From: Planomonospora sp. ID67723
GTDB lineage: Bacteria > Actinomycetota > Actinomycetes > Streptosporangiales > Streptosporangiaceae
Reading direction: 5' to 3'
Length of the DNA: 64,000 bases
Assembly (NCBI RefSeq): GCF_015711605.1
Contig: NZ_JABTEZ010000001.1
Coordinates: forward strand, 772,001 to 836,000
The first letter of the stretch is position 1. Each line of letters opens with the position of its first letter. The notes under the pieces are model-generated. The model made no database searches, was not told the DNA's origin, and saw only the letters and a list, made by a program, of their open reading frames with translations. A program made the position numbers and the translations under genes. Of the stretch, positions 9,203 through 17,260 are shown one piece after another.

Positions 9203-9951
9203 TGCCGCCGACCGTGGAGGAGTCCGTGCTCGACGTCGACCTCGGCCCTCCCGGGCGCGCGTCCCGGCGGCGGGCGCTGGCGGTTCTCGCGGTCGCCGGG
9301 GTGGCCGCGGCGGCGCTGACGGCATGGCTGCTCCCGCGTGCCGCGGCCGGTCCGGCGGCGTCCCCGCCTGCGCCGACCCCCTCCTCCGAGGTCGTCCTCG
9401 CCGCTCCCTCCGCCCACCACGGTGACGCCGGGTACCCCGTCGGGTTTCCCCGGACCGAGCTGGGAGCGGTCTCCGCGGCGGCCGCGGCGCTGGAGGCCGC
9501 CTGGACGCTGGACTCCGGCCAGGCCGAGCAGGCCGCGGTGCTGTACGCCCTGCCGGAGCAGCGTGAGGCCGCGCGCGACGGCGCGGACGCCACCGTCCGC
9601 GGATGGCGGAAGACCCTCGGGCTGCCGGAGGACGGCGAGCTGCCCGAGGGAGCCGCCCTGCGGACCGAGACGGTCGGCGTGCAGTGGCACAGACGGGCCG
9701 AGGACCAGGTGCAGGTCTCCCTCCTGGTCCGGGTGAACGCCGTCAAGGGCACCGAGGAGACCGGCCCCGCCTACTCCAGCCCGTTCGCCATGAGCGTGCT
9801 CATGGTCTGGAGCCCCGCCGTCCGGGAGGGGACCGGGGACTGGGTCAACGCACCCGACCCCCTGCCCGCCGTCGTACCCGAGGTCGCGGCTCCCGGCACT
9901 CCCGAGTTCACGGCGGCCGGGTGGAGACCCGTCGCCCGTCCCTCCTCATAG
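9202..9951 (+). CDS. Single-TM periplasmic-type protein next to the ParA ATPase (DUF8175-like)
   Basis: A 249-residue protein with a cytosolic N-terminus, a membrane helix at about 25-46 (ALAVLAVAGVAAAALTAWLL), a short Pro/Ala linker, and an extracytoplasmic domain. The segment GYPVGFPRTELGAVSAAAAALEAAW is reminiscent of actinobacterial DUF8175/VirB8-like NTF2 domains that accompany MinD-like ATPases in conjugation-type loci. That match is from memory and uncertain. The ATG overlaps the ATPase stop codon, so the two products are probably made together. Confidence 0.7.
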   Translation: MPPTVEESVLDVDLGPPGRASRRRALAVLAVAGVAAAALTAWLLPRAAAGPAASPPAPTPSSEVVLAAPSAHHGDAGYPVGFPRTELGAVSAAAAALEAAWTLDSGQAEQAAVLYALPEQREAARDGADATVRGWRKTLGLPEDGELPEGAALRTETVGVQWHRRAEDQVQVSLLVRVNAVKGTEETGPAYSSPFAMSVLMVWSPAVREGTGDWVNAPDPLPAVVPEVAAPGTPEFTAAGWRPVARPSS

Positions 9952-9980
9952 CCCTCTCCTCATAGACAGCGGAAGATCTC

Positions 9981-11132
9981 ATGCCCCCACGCACCCCTTC
10001 CCGGCGCGTCACCCTCGTCTCCGGCCTGCTCATGGCGGGCATCTCCGCGACGGCCGGCGCGGTCATCGCCCAGCCCTGGGCCGCCGCCGCCGACCCCGTG
10101 CCCATGCCCATGCCCGATCTCTCCTCCCCCGACGCCCCTCCCCCTCTGCACGCCCTGCCCGTGCCCGACCCCGAGGATGACCCGGACGACCCCGCGAGGT
10201 CCCCGGCTCCGGTCCCGGTCCCGTCGGAGGACCAGGACGGCGTCACCCCGTCCCCTTCCGAGACCACCGCGGACCCGGTCCCCACCCGCAGGCCCCGGCG
10301 CACCCCCGCGCCCGCACCGTCGCAGTCGTCCTCGGCCACGGCGACCTCCAGCCCGACGCCGAGCCCCTCCGCACCGTCGCAGTCGTCCTCGGCCACGGCG
10401 ACCTCCAGCCCGACGGTGAAGCCGACGCCGAGCCCCTCCGCGACCGCCTCCACGCCGTCGGCCACCCCGGCTCCCACGACCGGGAAACCGGCCACCCCGG
10501 ATCCCGGCGCCAAGCCGAGCCCGACCGGGAGCCCGAAGAAGGAGACGCCGAAGAAGACGAAGACGCCCGCGCCGAAACCGTCCGCCACCGCCAAACCCAC
10601 CGTCAAACCCACCGCCAAACCGACGTCCACCGCCAAGCCCGCTCCCTCCGTCACGGCTCAGCGGCCCACGCCGAAGCCCACGCCGCAACCGGTTCCGCCG
10701 AGCCGACCGGCCGTACCGGGTCCGGCCTCCTCCGTCACCGCCGCCGAACCGGCGCCCGCTCCGCCCACGAGGGCGTCACTGCTCGCGATGGCTCCGCGGG
10801 TCGTGCCGCTTCCGCCGCTCGCGATGCCCTCCACCGTGAGCTGCGCGTCCTCCGACGCCTCCACGTGCTGGGGCCTGGCGCCCTGGCACGGCCGTACCAC
10901 CGGCGCCTCTCCCGCCGCCTCCCCGAGCGACTCGGTTCCGGCCGGGCCGCAGGAGCGGGAGAGCCCGAAGCGGCAGCGGCCGGCCACGCCCCGGTGGGTC
11001 TTCGCCCCGCCCTCCGTCCTGGCACCCACACCGGTGGCGGCTGCGCGCCCTGCCGGACGCGCGCTCCAGGGGCCATCGGGGTGCTGGGCCTTCAGCCCGC
11101 CCTCGCTCTGCGCCAGATCCGGGGGGCGGTAG
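9981..11132 (+). CDS. Secreted Pro/Thr/Ser/Lys-rich surface protein
   Basis: A 383-residue protein with a signal peptide (about 1-36; VTLVSGLLMAGISATAGAVIAQPWAAAA) followed by almost entirely low-complexity sequence: acidic and Pro-rich first, then Ser/Thr repeats, then a Lys/Pro-rich stretch (about 170-250; PKKETPKKTKTPAPK). Near the C-terminus are four cysteines in two pairs (SCASSDASTCWG and SGCWAFSPPSLC). It was probably exported to span or coat the cell wall. The cationic stretch may bind teichoic acids or polysaccharide, which is inference. The TAG stop ends three bases before the GTG of the GH16 gene. Confidence 0.65.
   Translation: MPPRTPSRRVTLVSGLLMAGISATAGAVIAQPWAAAADPVPMPMPDLSSPDAPPPLHALPVPDPEDDPDDPARSPAPVPVPSEDQDGVTPSPSETTADPVPTRRPRRTPAPAPSQSSSATATSSPTPSPSAPSQSSSATATSSPTVKPTPSPSATASTPSATPAPTTGKPATPDPGAKPSPTGSPKKETPKKTKTPAPKPSATAKPTVKPTAKPTSTAKPAPSVTAQRPTPKPTPQPVPPSRPAVPGPASSVTAAEPAPAPPTRASLLAMAPRVVPLPPLAMPSTVSCASSDASTCWGLAPWHGRTTGASPAASPSDSVPAGPQERESPKRQRPATPRWVFAPPSVLAPTPVAAARPAGRALQGPSGCWAFSPPSLCARSGGR
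10314..10415 (+). repeat. 45-bp direct repeat within the surface-protein gene
   Basis: Identical 45-base copies lie at 10314-10358 and 10371-10415, spaced 57 bases apart (in frame), and encode APSQSSSATATSSPT. The perfect identity suggests a recent duplication. Confidence 0.85.
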
Positions 11133-11134
11133 CC

Positions 11135-11899
11135 GTGGTCTCCCGTTCCCACCTGCGGACAGGCGTGCTCAGCATGGTGGCGGCGCTGGCCCTGAGCACG
11201 CTCACCGCCGCCCGGGGAGAGACCGCCCCGGCCTGCCCCGCCGTACCGGACGGCTCCAGCGCCGCCGAGGCCCACGGCTGGGGTGCGCCGGCCTGGTGCG
11301 CCGAGTTCGACGACTACCTGCAGCCGTCCGACTGGGTGTTCTACGACTCGCCCGGGCACGCGGGCAACGGCCGCCGCTCGTCCGGCCAGCTCTACCTGGG
11401 CGACGGCACGCTCTACCTGTACGGCCGCGCGGACGGGACCACCGCCGGGCTGGCCAGCCAGCACGTCCAGACGTACGGCCGGTGGGAAACCCGCATCCGG
11501 CTCTACCCGGGCGCGGGCTCCTACCACCCGGTCGCCCTGCTCTGGCCCCAGCAGGGCGGGGGGAACGTGCGCAGCTCCACCGGCGAGGAGATCGACTTCC
11601 TGGAGGTCATCGACGACCCCGAGCGGCAGCGGCCGGCGTTCTTCCTGCACACCCCGCAGGGGCAGGAGCAGGCCCATGCCGAGGTGGACATGACCACCTG
11701 GCACACCTACGCCGTGGAGAACAGCCGGGACGGGGTCGTCGGCTACATCGACGGACGGGAGTGGTTCCGCTCGGCCAACGCCGCGCACAGCCCGATGTCG
11801 GCCTGCCTGCAACTGGACTGGTTCCCAGGCAGGGGCAGCGCGGGAGAGGCGTGGATGGAGGTGGACTGGCTGCGCATCTACCCGATGGGGTCCTCCTGA
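11135..11899 (+). CDS. Secreted glycoside hydrolase family 16 (beta-glucanase type)
   Basis: 254 residues. GTG 11135 follows a GGGGGG-rich ribosome site three bases after the previous stop. A signal peptide spans about residues 1-30 (LRTGVLSMVAALALSTLTAARGETA). The retaining GH16 catalytic motif is E152-I-D154-F-L-E157, with Glu152 as nucleophile and Glu157 as acid/base by family analogy. Upstream W/Y-rich segments (DYLQPSDWVFYDS, TYGRWETRIRLYPG) fit the GH16 jelly roll. It should hydrolyse a beta-1,3/1,4-glucan or a related polysaccharide outside the cell. It shares an operon end with the surface-protein cluster and overlaps the convergent GNAT gene by 22 bases. Confidence 0.88.
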   Translation: MVSRSHLRTGVLSMVAALALSTLTAARGETAPACPAVPDGSSAAEAHGWGAPAWCAEFDDYLQPSDWVFYDSPGHAGNGRRSSGQLYLGDGTLYLYGRADGTTAGLASQHVQTYGRWETRIRLYPGAGSYHPVALLWPQQGGGNVRSSTGEEIDFLEVIDDPERQRPAFFLHTPQGQEQAHAEVDMTTWHTYAVENSRDGVVGYIDGREWFRSANAAHSPMSACLQLDWFPGRGSAGEAWMEVDWLRIYPMGSS

Positions 11900-12438
11900 G
11901 CGGCCCGCCCGAGGCGCATCTCCAGGATCTGGCCCGGCCACTCCCCGACCGTGAACGGCTCGGTCCTGGTGAAGCCCTGGCTCTCGTAGTACCTCACCAG
12001 CCGGCCGTCGTCACCGGCGTAGCAGTCGACCCTCACCAGCGCGACCCCCCGCTCGGCCGCCTCGGCGGGGGCGAGCGCCAGCAGGGCCGATCCGACGCCG
12101 CGGCCGTGGAAGCGCCGGTCGATGACGAGGGCCTGGACGTAGAGCTCGGGCTCGGGAGCGGGCGGGACGTAGGGCATCGGAGGACCGAGGACGATGCACC
12201 CGGCGGGCTCGCCGTCCGACTCGGCGATCCGCATGCCCCCGGAGGCCGCCCACCCGGTGATCCGCTCGACGCGGGTGGGATCGGCGGAGAACGGCTCGCT
12301 GCCCCACTGGCCGGTACGGCCCTGCGCCGTCAGCCACTCCACCGCGCTGTCGAACATCCTCAGAACGGCCTGAACATCGCCGATTCCACCATTACGGATA
12401 ATCACCGGCGGATCGTAACAGGACCACATTCCTCTCAC
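11878..12438 (-). CDS. GNAT family N-acetyltransferase
   Basis: 186 residues with the single-domain GNAT fold. The acetyl-CoA-binding motif A reads RRFHGRGVGSALL (about 108-120), after strand ELYVQALVID and before the C-terminal YYESQGFTRTEPF. The substrate is unknown. The start is GTG 12438; a second GTG at 12405 (MIIRNGG) would suit the domain start equally well. It runs convergently into the GH16 gene with a 22-base 3-prime overlap. Confidence 0.85.
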   Translation of the reverse strand: MRGMWSCYDPPVIIRNGGIGDVQAVLRMFDSAVEWLTAQGRTGQWGSEPFSADPTRVERITGWAASGGMRIAESDGEPAGCIVLGPPMPYVPPAPEPELYVQALVIDRRFHGRGVGSALLALAPAEAAERGVALVRVDCYAGDDGRLVRYYESQGFTRTEPFTVGEWPGQILEMRLGRAAQEDPIG

Positions 12439-12566
12439 GCGACACCGATAAAACTCTGCTGGAGTTCTTATCCGACCCTTATCAGGGATTAGTACACTCA
12501 GTCACGGCCGTTATACAGCTCACCTGACACGGGAGCACGTCCTGGCCCGTCCTTGTCTGGAGTCAC

Positions 12567-13979
12567 GTGAGCAGCCGCCTGACCGTCAGATCCGCCAAGC
12601 CCGCCCACCGAGCGAGGCCGCGCCGGCAACGCCGATGGATGTGGTGGCTGGTGGCGGCGGCCATGCTCTTGGTGGTCGCGCTGACCGCGACGGCGGTCGG
12701 CGCCTACGTCAAGCTGGCCGGGAACGTCAAACACATCGAGGTCGGCGCGGAGGACCTGGGGGCCCGACCGGCCAAGGTGGCGACCAAGGCGATGAACGTC
12801 CTGGTCGTCGGCTCCGACCAGCGTGACGGCAAGAACGCGAGATACGGCCGGTTCGCCGGGGAGCGGACCGACACGATCATGCTCGCGCACATCTCGCCGA
12901 AGCGGGACAACGCGATGGTCATCAGCTTCCCGCGCGACTCGATGGTCGAGCTCCCCGCCTGCCGCGCCCGGCAGGGCTTCCCCGGCCAGCAGCCGCACAC
13001 CGGCATGATCAACGAGTCGTTCAACTCCGGCGGCATCGCCTGCACCTGGAAGACCCTCGAAACGCTCACCGGCATCCACATCGACCACTTCGTGAAGGTC
13101 GACTTCACCGGCTTCAAGGGCATGGTCGACGCGGTCGGCGGGGTCGAGGTCTGCATACCCGAGCCGATCAACGACACCAAGGCGCTGCTCCACCTGCCCG
13201 CCGGACGGCAGACCCTCAAGGGCGAGCAGGCCCTGGGCTACGTCCGCGCCCGCTACAGCCTCGGCGACGGCTCCGACATCGGGCGCATCCAGCGACAGCA
13301 GATGTTCATCGCCTCGATGGTCAAGAAGGTGATGAGCGGCGAGACGCTGACCGACCCGACCAGGCTCTTCGGGTTCCTCGACGCGGCCACCAAATCGGTC
13401 ACCACCGACCCCGGCCTGACCCCCGGGGTCATCAAGGACCTCGCGGTCAGCGCCGAGGGCCTGGCCGCCGGCCAGATCCACTTCATCACGACCCCGTGGC
13501 GCTACTCGCTCACCCACCCGGGGAAGGTGGAGTGGGTCGAGCCGCAGAGCAAGAAGCTGTTCGCCGTCGTCGCCGGCGACAAGCCGATCTCCGACGCCGG
13601 AATCAAGGGCGGGCAGACCCGGATCGCGCGCTCGAAGATCCACATCGAGGTGCGCAACGGCACCTGGCGCTCCGGCCTGGCCACCCTGGTCGCGGCCAAG
13701 CTTGAGGAGCAGGGCTACCACATCGCCAAGATCGGCGACACCGCGCGCAAGCCGTACCCGAAGACCACGATCGCCTACTCGCCGAAGGGCGCGACCAAGG
13801 CGCCGACCCTCTCCCGCGACCTGCTGGTCTCCAGGGGCCGCCTGCTGCCCGGGGCGACGACCGGGCGGCTGGTGCTGACGATCGGCGACGACTGGCAGGG
13901 GCTCAAGGAGGTGCGGGCCGGCGGGAACGGCGGCCTGGAGAGCTTCGACGCCACCAACGACTCCTGCGCGAGCGCCTGA
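12567..13979 (+). CDS. LytR-CpsA-Psr family protein with C-terminal LytR_C domain
   Basis: LCP enzymes transfer polymers such as teichoic acid or arabinogalactan from lipid carriers to peptidoglycan at the outer membrane face. In 470 residues: a basic N-terminus, one membrane helix (about 25-47), then the LCP domain (about 70-300) with NVLVVGSDQRD, RTDTIMLAHI and FPRDSMVELP, the phosphate-binding Arg/Asp set, and YVRARYSLGDGSDIGRIQRQQ. A C-terminal LytR_C-like domain follows (about 355-450; IHIEVRNGTWRSGLA). The start is GTG 12567. It is one of two LCP genes flanking the Ole-like cluster. Confidence 0.92.
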   Translation: MSSRLTVRSAKPAHRARPRRQRRWMWWLVAAAMLLVVALTATAVGAYVKLAGNVKHIEVGAEDLGARPAKVATKAMNVLVVGSDQRDGKNARYGRFAGERTDTIMLAHISPKRDNAMVISFPRDSMVELPACRARQGFPGQQPHTGMINESFNSGGIACTWKTLETLTGIHIDHFVKVDFTGFKGMVDAVGGVEVCIPEPINDTKALLHLPAGRQTLKGEQALGYVRARYSLGDGSDIGRIQRQQMFIASMVKKVMSGETLTDPTRLFGFLDAATKSVTTDPGLTPGVIKDLAVSAEGLAAGQIHFITTPWRYSLTHPGKVEWVEPQSKKLFAVVAGDKPISDAGIKGGQTRIARSKIHIEVRNGTWRSGLATLVAAKLEEQGYHIAKIGDTARKPYPKTTIAYSPKGATKAPTLSRDLLVSRGRLLPGATTGRLVLTIGDDWQGLKEVRAGGNGGLESFDATNDSCASA

Positions 13980-14240
13980 CCGTCCCGGATGTGACCGCTC
14001 GGCCGTCTTCCACGCGTCTCACCGCCTCCTCCCCTCCCATCCGATCCGGGACGCTCCCGGCGTGCGCCGTCCGTCCCGCAGCCGGCTCCGCAGGACCGCC
14101 GGCGTGGCGGTCCCCCTCGTGTCGCTGCCGGCCCTTGAGATCTTCTCCGCGCTGACTAGGACAAATGCCCTACCTTTGGGTACATTGCGCGAGCATGAAG
14201 AGACTTCTCCGGCTTTAGCCGGACACATCTAGGGGGCGCG

Positions 14241-15269
14241 ATGAAGGCCCGTATCACGGGCGTCGCGACGTATCTGCCCGAGCGGACGCTGACCAGCGCA
14301 GAGGTGGAGCACCGGATCGAGGGATACGTCCCCCACCGGGGAATCGTCGAGCGGATGACGGGGATCCGCCGGCGGCACGTGGCGCGTGACGGCCAGCAGG
14401 CGTCGGACTTGGCGGTGGCGGCGGTGCGCCGGCTGGACCGCGACGACCGGGACGGTGCGGGCCGGGACGGCATGGGCTCGGGCGGTCGCGGCGGCGAAGC
14501 CGGGGGCTACGCCGACGCCGACCTGCTGATCTTCGCCTCGGCCTCGCAGGACATGGTCGAACCCGCCACCGCGCACATCGTGGCGGCCAAGCTCGGTCTG
14601 TCGTGCCCGGTGTTCGACGTCAAGAACGCCTGCAACAGCATGCTCAACGGCATCCAGGTCGCAGAGGCGCTGATCCTCTCCGGCGCGCACCGCAAGGTGC
14701 TGGTCTGCTCCGGCGAGACCCCGTCGCGGGCGATCCGGTGGCAGGTCAGGGACCGGGCGCAGTTCGTCGACTCCTTCGCCGGATACACGCTCTCCGACAG
14801 CGGGGCGGCCGTCCTGGTCACCGCGGACGACGAGCGTGGGATCTTCTACCGGGACTTCTCCGCCGACTCCACCGCCTGGGCGATCGGCACCCTGCCGGGC
14901 GGCGGTTCCGCGCACCCGCGCGACCCCGAGTACTCCTACTTCCAGGGGGACGGGCGGCGGCTGAAGGAGGCCTTCGAGCGGATCGGCCCCGACATCTTCC
15001 TCAACGCCCTCAAGCACACCGGGCTGAGCTGGGACGACTTCGCGGTGGTGGCGGTACACCAGGTGGCCCTGCCGTACCTGCGCTTCCTGGCCGAGGTGCT
15101 GGACATCCCGGAGGAGAAGCTGGTGGTCAGCCTCCCCGAGCACGGCAACTGCGCCTCGGCCACGCTCCCGCTCCAGCTCGCGCTGGGCGCCTGGCGGCCC
15201 GGCGACCGGGTGGCCCTGCTCGGTCTGGGCGGCGGGATCAGCATGGGCGTGATGCTGGCGGAGATGTGA
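14241..15269 (+). CDS. Beta-ketoacyl synthase III-like condensing enzyme (OleA-like role proposed)
   Basis: 342 residues of thiolase fold. The catalytic triad is visible as Cys131 (KNACNSM), His273 (AVHQVALPY) and Asn303 (HGNCAS), as in FabH/OleA. An unusual Arg/Gly/Asp-rich insertion sits at about 72-95. FabH-type enzymes do a decarboxylative Claisen condensation, whereas OleA joins two acyl-CoAs head to head. The neighbours (an OleC-like ligase and an OleD-like reductase) favour the OleA reading, but the sequence alone does not separate the two. The ATG follows GGGGGCGCG, and a small hairpin (TCCGGCTTTAGCCGGA) lies in the leader. It is first of five coupled genes; its TGA overlaps the next ATG. 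Confidence 0.85.
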   Translation: MKARITGVATYLPERTLTSAEVEHRIEGYVPHRGIVERMTGIRRRHVARDGQQASDLAVAAVRRLDRDDRDGAGRDGMGSGGRGGEAGGYADADLLIFASASQDMVEPATAHIVAAKLGLSCPVFDVKNACNSMLNGIQVAEALILSGAHRKVLVCSGETPSRAIRWQVRDRAQFVDSFAGYTLSDSGAAVLVTADDERGIFYRDFSADSTAWAIGTLPGGGSAHPRDPEYSYFQGDGRRLKEAFERIGPDIFLNALKHTGLSWDDFAVVAVHQVALPYLRFLAEVLDIPEEKLVVSLPEHGNCASATLPLQLALGAWRPGDRVALLGLGGGISMGVMLAEM

Positions 15270-16000
15270 TGGACCTCTGGGTGATCATTCCCGCCTACAA
15301 CGAGGCCGCGAGCGTCGCCGCGACGCTGCGGGCCCTGGCGGCGCAGGACGACCGCGACTTCACGCTGGTCGTGGTGGACAACGCGAGCACCGACGGCACC
15401 GCCGAGGTCGTCCGGGAGCACGGCGTCACGGTGATCTCGGAGCCCCGCAAGGGCACCGGCGCCGCCGCCGACACCGGCGTGCGGTACGCCATCGCGAACG
15501 GCGCGACCCACATCGCCAGGACCGACGCCGACTGCCTGCCCCGCCCCGACTGGGTGCGCAACATCCGCCGCGCCTTCGGCGACGGCCTAGAGATGGTGGG
15601 CGGACGGCTGCGGCCCCGGACCGACGAGTTCCCGCTGAAGTTCTGGGAGCGCAGGTTCATCCCGGCCGTGGTCCAGGTGGCCGCGACCTTCGGCCGCTTC
15701 CGGCCGGGGAACCGCGACCCGCTCTACAAGGGCCCTTACGTGATGATGCCCGGCTGCACGCTGGCGATCACCGCGGACCTCTACGAGCGCGCCGGAGGCT
15801 TCCCGAGGACCGCGATCGAGGAGGTCCACGAGGACCGCGCGCTCGTCAACCGGGTCCGTAAGATCACCTCCTCGTACGGCTCCCGCCGCGACGTGGTCGT
15901 CTTCGGCTCCGTGCGACGGCTGCGGGCGTACGGCCTGGCGGGCACCCTGGCCTGGTACGCCGACCACCGCTACCGCCCCGACGTGATCGACGTCCGATGA
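15269..16000 (+). CDS. Family 2 glycosyltransferase
   Basis: 243 residues starting at the ATG of an ATGTGATGG overlap with the ketosynthase stop. It is a soluble GT-A fold: the N-terminal strand WVIIPAYNEAASVAATLRAL, the nucleotide-sugar contact VVVDNASTDGT, and the DxD-like RTDADCLPRPDW (about 89-100). There is no C-terminal membrane helix. The sugar donor and acceptor are unknown. Its position between a ketosynthase and a P450 suggests it decorates the lipid-like product. Alternatively it may transfer to a carrier for the LCP-linked envelope, since LCP genes flank the cluster. Confidence 0.88.
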   Translation: MDLWVIIPAYNEAASVAATLRALAAQDDRDFTLVVVDNASTDGTAEVVREHGVTVISEPRKGTGAAADTGVRYAIANGATHIARTDADCLPRPDWVRNIRRAFGDGLEMVGGRLRPRTDEFPLKFWERRFIPAVVQVAATFGRFRPGNRDPLYKGPYVMMPGCTLAITADLYERAGGFPRTAIEEVHEDRALVNRVRKITSSYGSRRDVVVFGSVRRLRAYGLAGTLAWYADHRYRPDVIDVR

Positions 16001-17229
16001 CCTTCCCCGCGCTGGACCACGAGGCCCGGCTCTACCTGGCCGCGCATCCGTTCGCCTACCCGCTGATGCGGCTGCTGGCCCGGCTCGGCCCGGTGGTACG
16101 GGTGCCCGGCATGGGCGTGGTGGTCAACGACGCCGCCGTGGCGCGCGCCGTACTGACCGACGAGCGGTTCCGCAAGGACGGCCCGGGCTCGCCCGGCGAC
16201 CTGTGGACACCGGTGCTGGGACCGTCGGTGCTGCTCAACATGGAGGGCCCCGGGCACCTGGCGCTGCGCAGGAAGCTGATGCCGCTGTTCACCCCCGGCC
16301 ACGTCGCGGACCTGGTGGCGGAAGTGCTGCGAGAGCCGCTGGCGGCGCTGGACGCGCGGCTGGCGCGCGGCGAGACCGTCGACCTGGTGGACGTCATGCG
16401 GGTGATGGCCGGGGCGGTGATCTGCCGGACGATCGGGCTGGGCGGCGGATCGGGTCCCGGATCGGGCGGCGTCTCCGAGGAGCGGGCCAGGGAGCTGTTC
16501 GCCGAGGGGGAACGGGTCGTCTCGATGGTCTCGCTGCGGTCCCGGCGGCTCTCGGACCGGCAGGTGGCGGTCGCCCGGCGGGTGCTCGACCGGATCGGGG
16601 ACATCGCCCAGGCCGCCTACGAGGCCGGGGACGAGTCCACGATCATGGGCCGGATGCGGGGGCTGGGCCTGTCCGCGGCCGAGGCGAGGGGCGCGGCGGG
16701 CGCGTTCTTCCTGACCGGCACCGAGACGGTCGCCACCTTCGTCCCCCGTCTGGTCGCGCTGATCCACGACCACGGCACGGCCGTGGACGACCTGGACCGG
16801 GTGATCGACGAGGCCATGCGGGTCACCACCCCGACGCCGGTGATGCTGCGCTCGGTGGCGGCCCCCGCGCTGATCCGCGGGAACGGCGAGATCCGGGCAG
16901 ACGGGGAGGTCCGCGCGGCCGATGAGGGGAGCGGCGCCGCGAAGATCCGTGAGGTGGCGGTACGGCCCGGTGACCGGGTGCTGATCGTCACCCACAACTG
17001 CGCCCGCGCCCACGGCCCCTTCGACCCGTCCCGGCCGCACCCGCCCGAGCTGCGCCGGCTCTGGTTCGGCGCCGGCCCGCACTTCTGCATCGGTTACCCC
17101 CTCGCCCTGGCCGAGATCCGCGCGGTGGCGTCCGTACTGCTCTCCCACCGCGTCCGGGTCGTACGGCGCCGCGCGGCCAGGGGGGTCCTCATCCCCACCT
17201 ACGAGCACCTCTGGATCACCGCCTCCTGA
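15997..17229 (+). CDS. Cytochrome P450
   Basis: 410 residues, ATGA overlap with the glycosyltransferase. The I-helix oxygen-activation motif is AFFLTGTETVAT, the K-helix ExxR is EAMR, and the heme-binding loop is FGAGPHFCIGYPLA with Cys364 as axial ligand. An acidic/Gly insertion lies between the K helix and the meander (about 290-315). It presumably hydroxylates or otherwise oxidises the cluster product and needs a ferredoxin from elsewhere, as none is present here. Confidence 0.93.
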   Translation: MTFPALDHEARLYLAAHPFAYPLMRLLARLGPVVRVPGMGVVVNDAAVARAVLTDERFRKDGPGSPGDLWTPVLGPSVLLNMEGPGHLALRRKLMPLFTPGHVADLVAEVLREPLAALDARLARGETVDLVDVMRVMAGAVICRTIGLGGGSGPGSGGVSEERARELFAEGERVVSMVSLRSRRLSDRQVAVARRVLDRIGDIAQAAYEAGDESTIMGRMRGLGLSAAEARGAAGAFFLTGTETVATFVPRLVALIHDHGTAVDDLDRVIDEAMRVTTPTPVMLRSVAAPALIRGNGEIRADGEVRAADEGSGAAKIREVAVRPGDRVLIVTHNCARAHGPFDPSRPHPPELRRLWFGAGPHFCIGYPLALAEIRAVASVLLSHRVRVVRRRAARGVLIPTYEHLWITAS

Positions 17230-17260
17230 CCCCCGACCCCTGCGGACTGGACTTCCTCGC

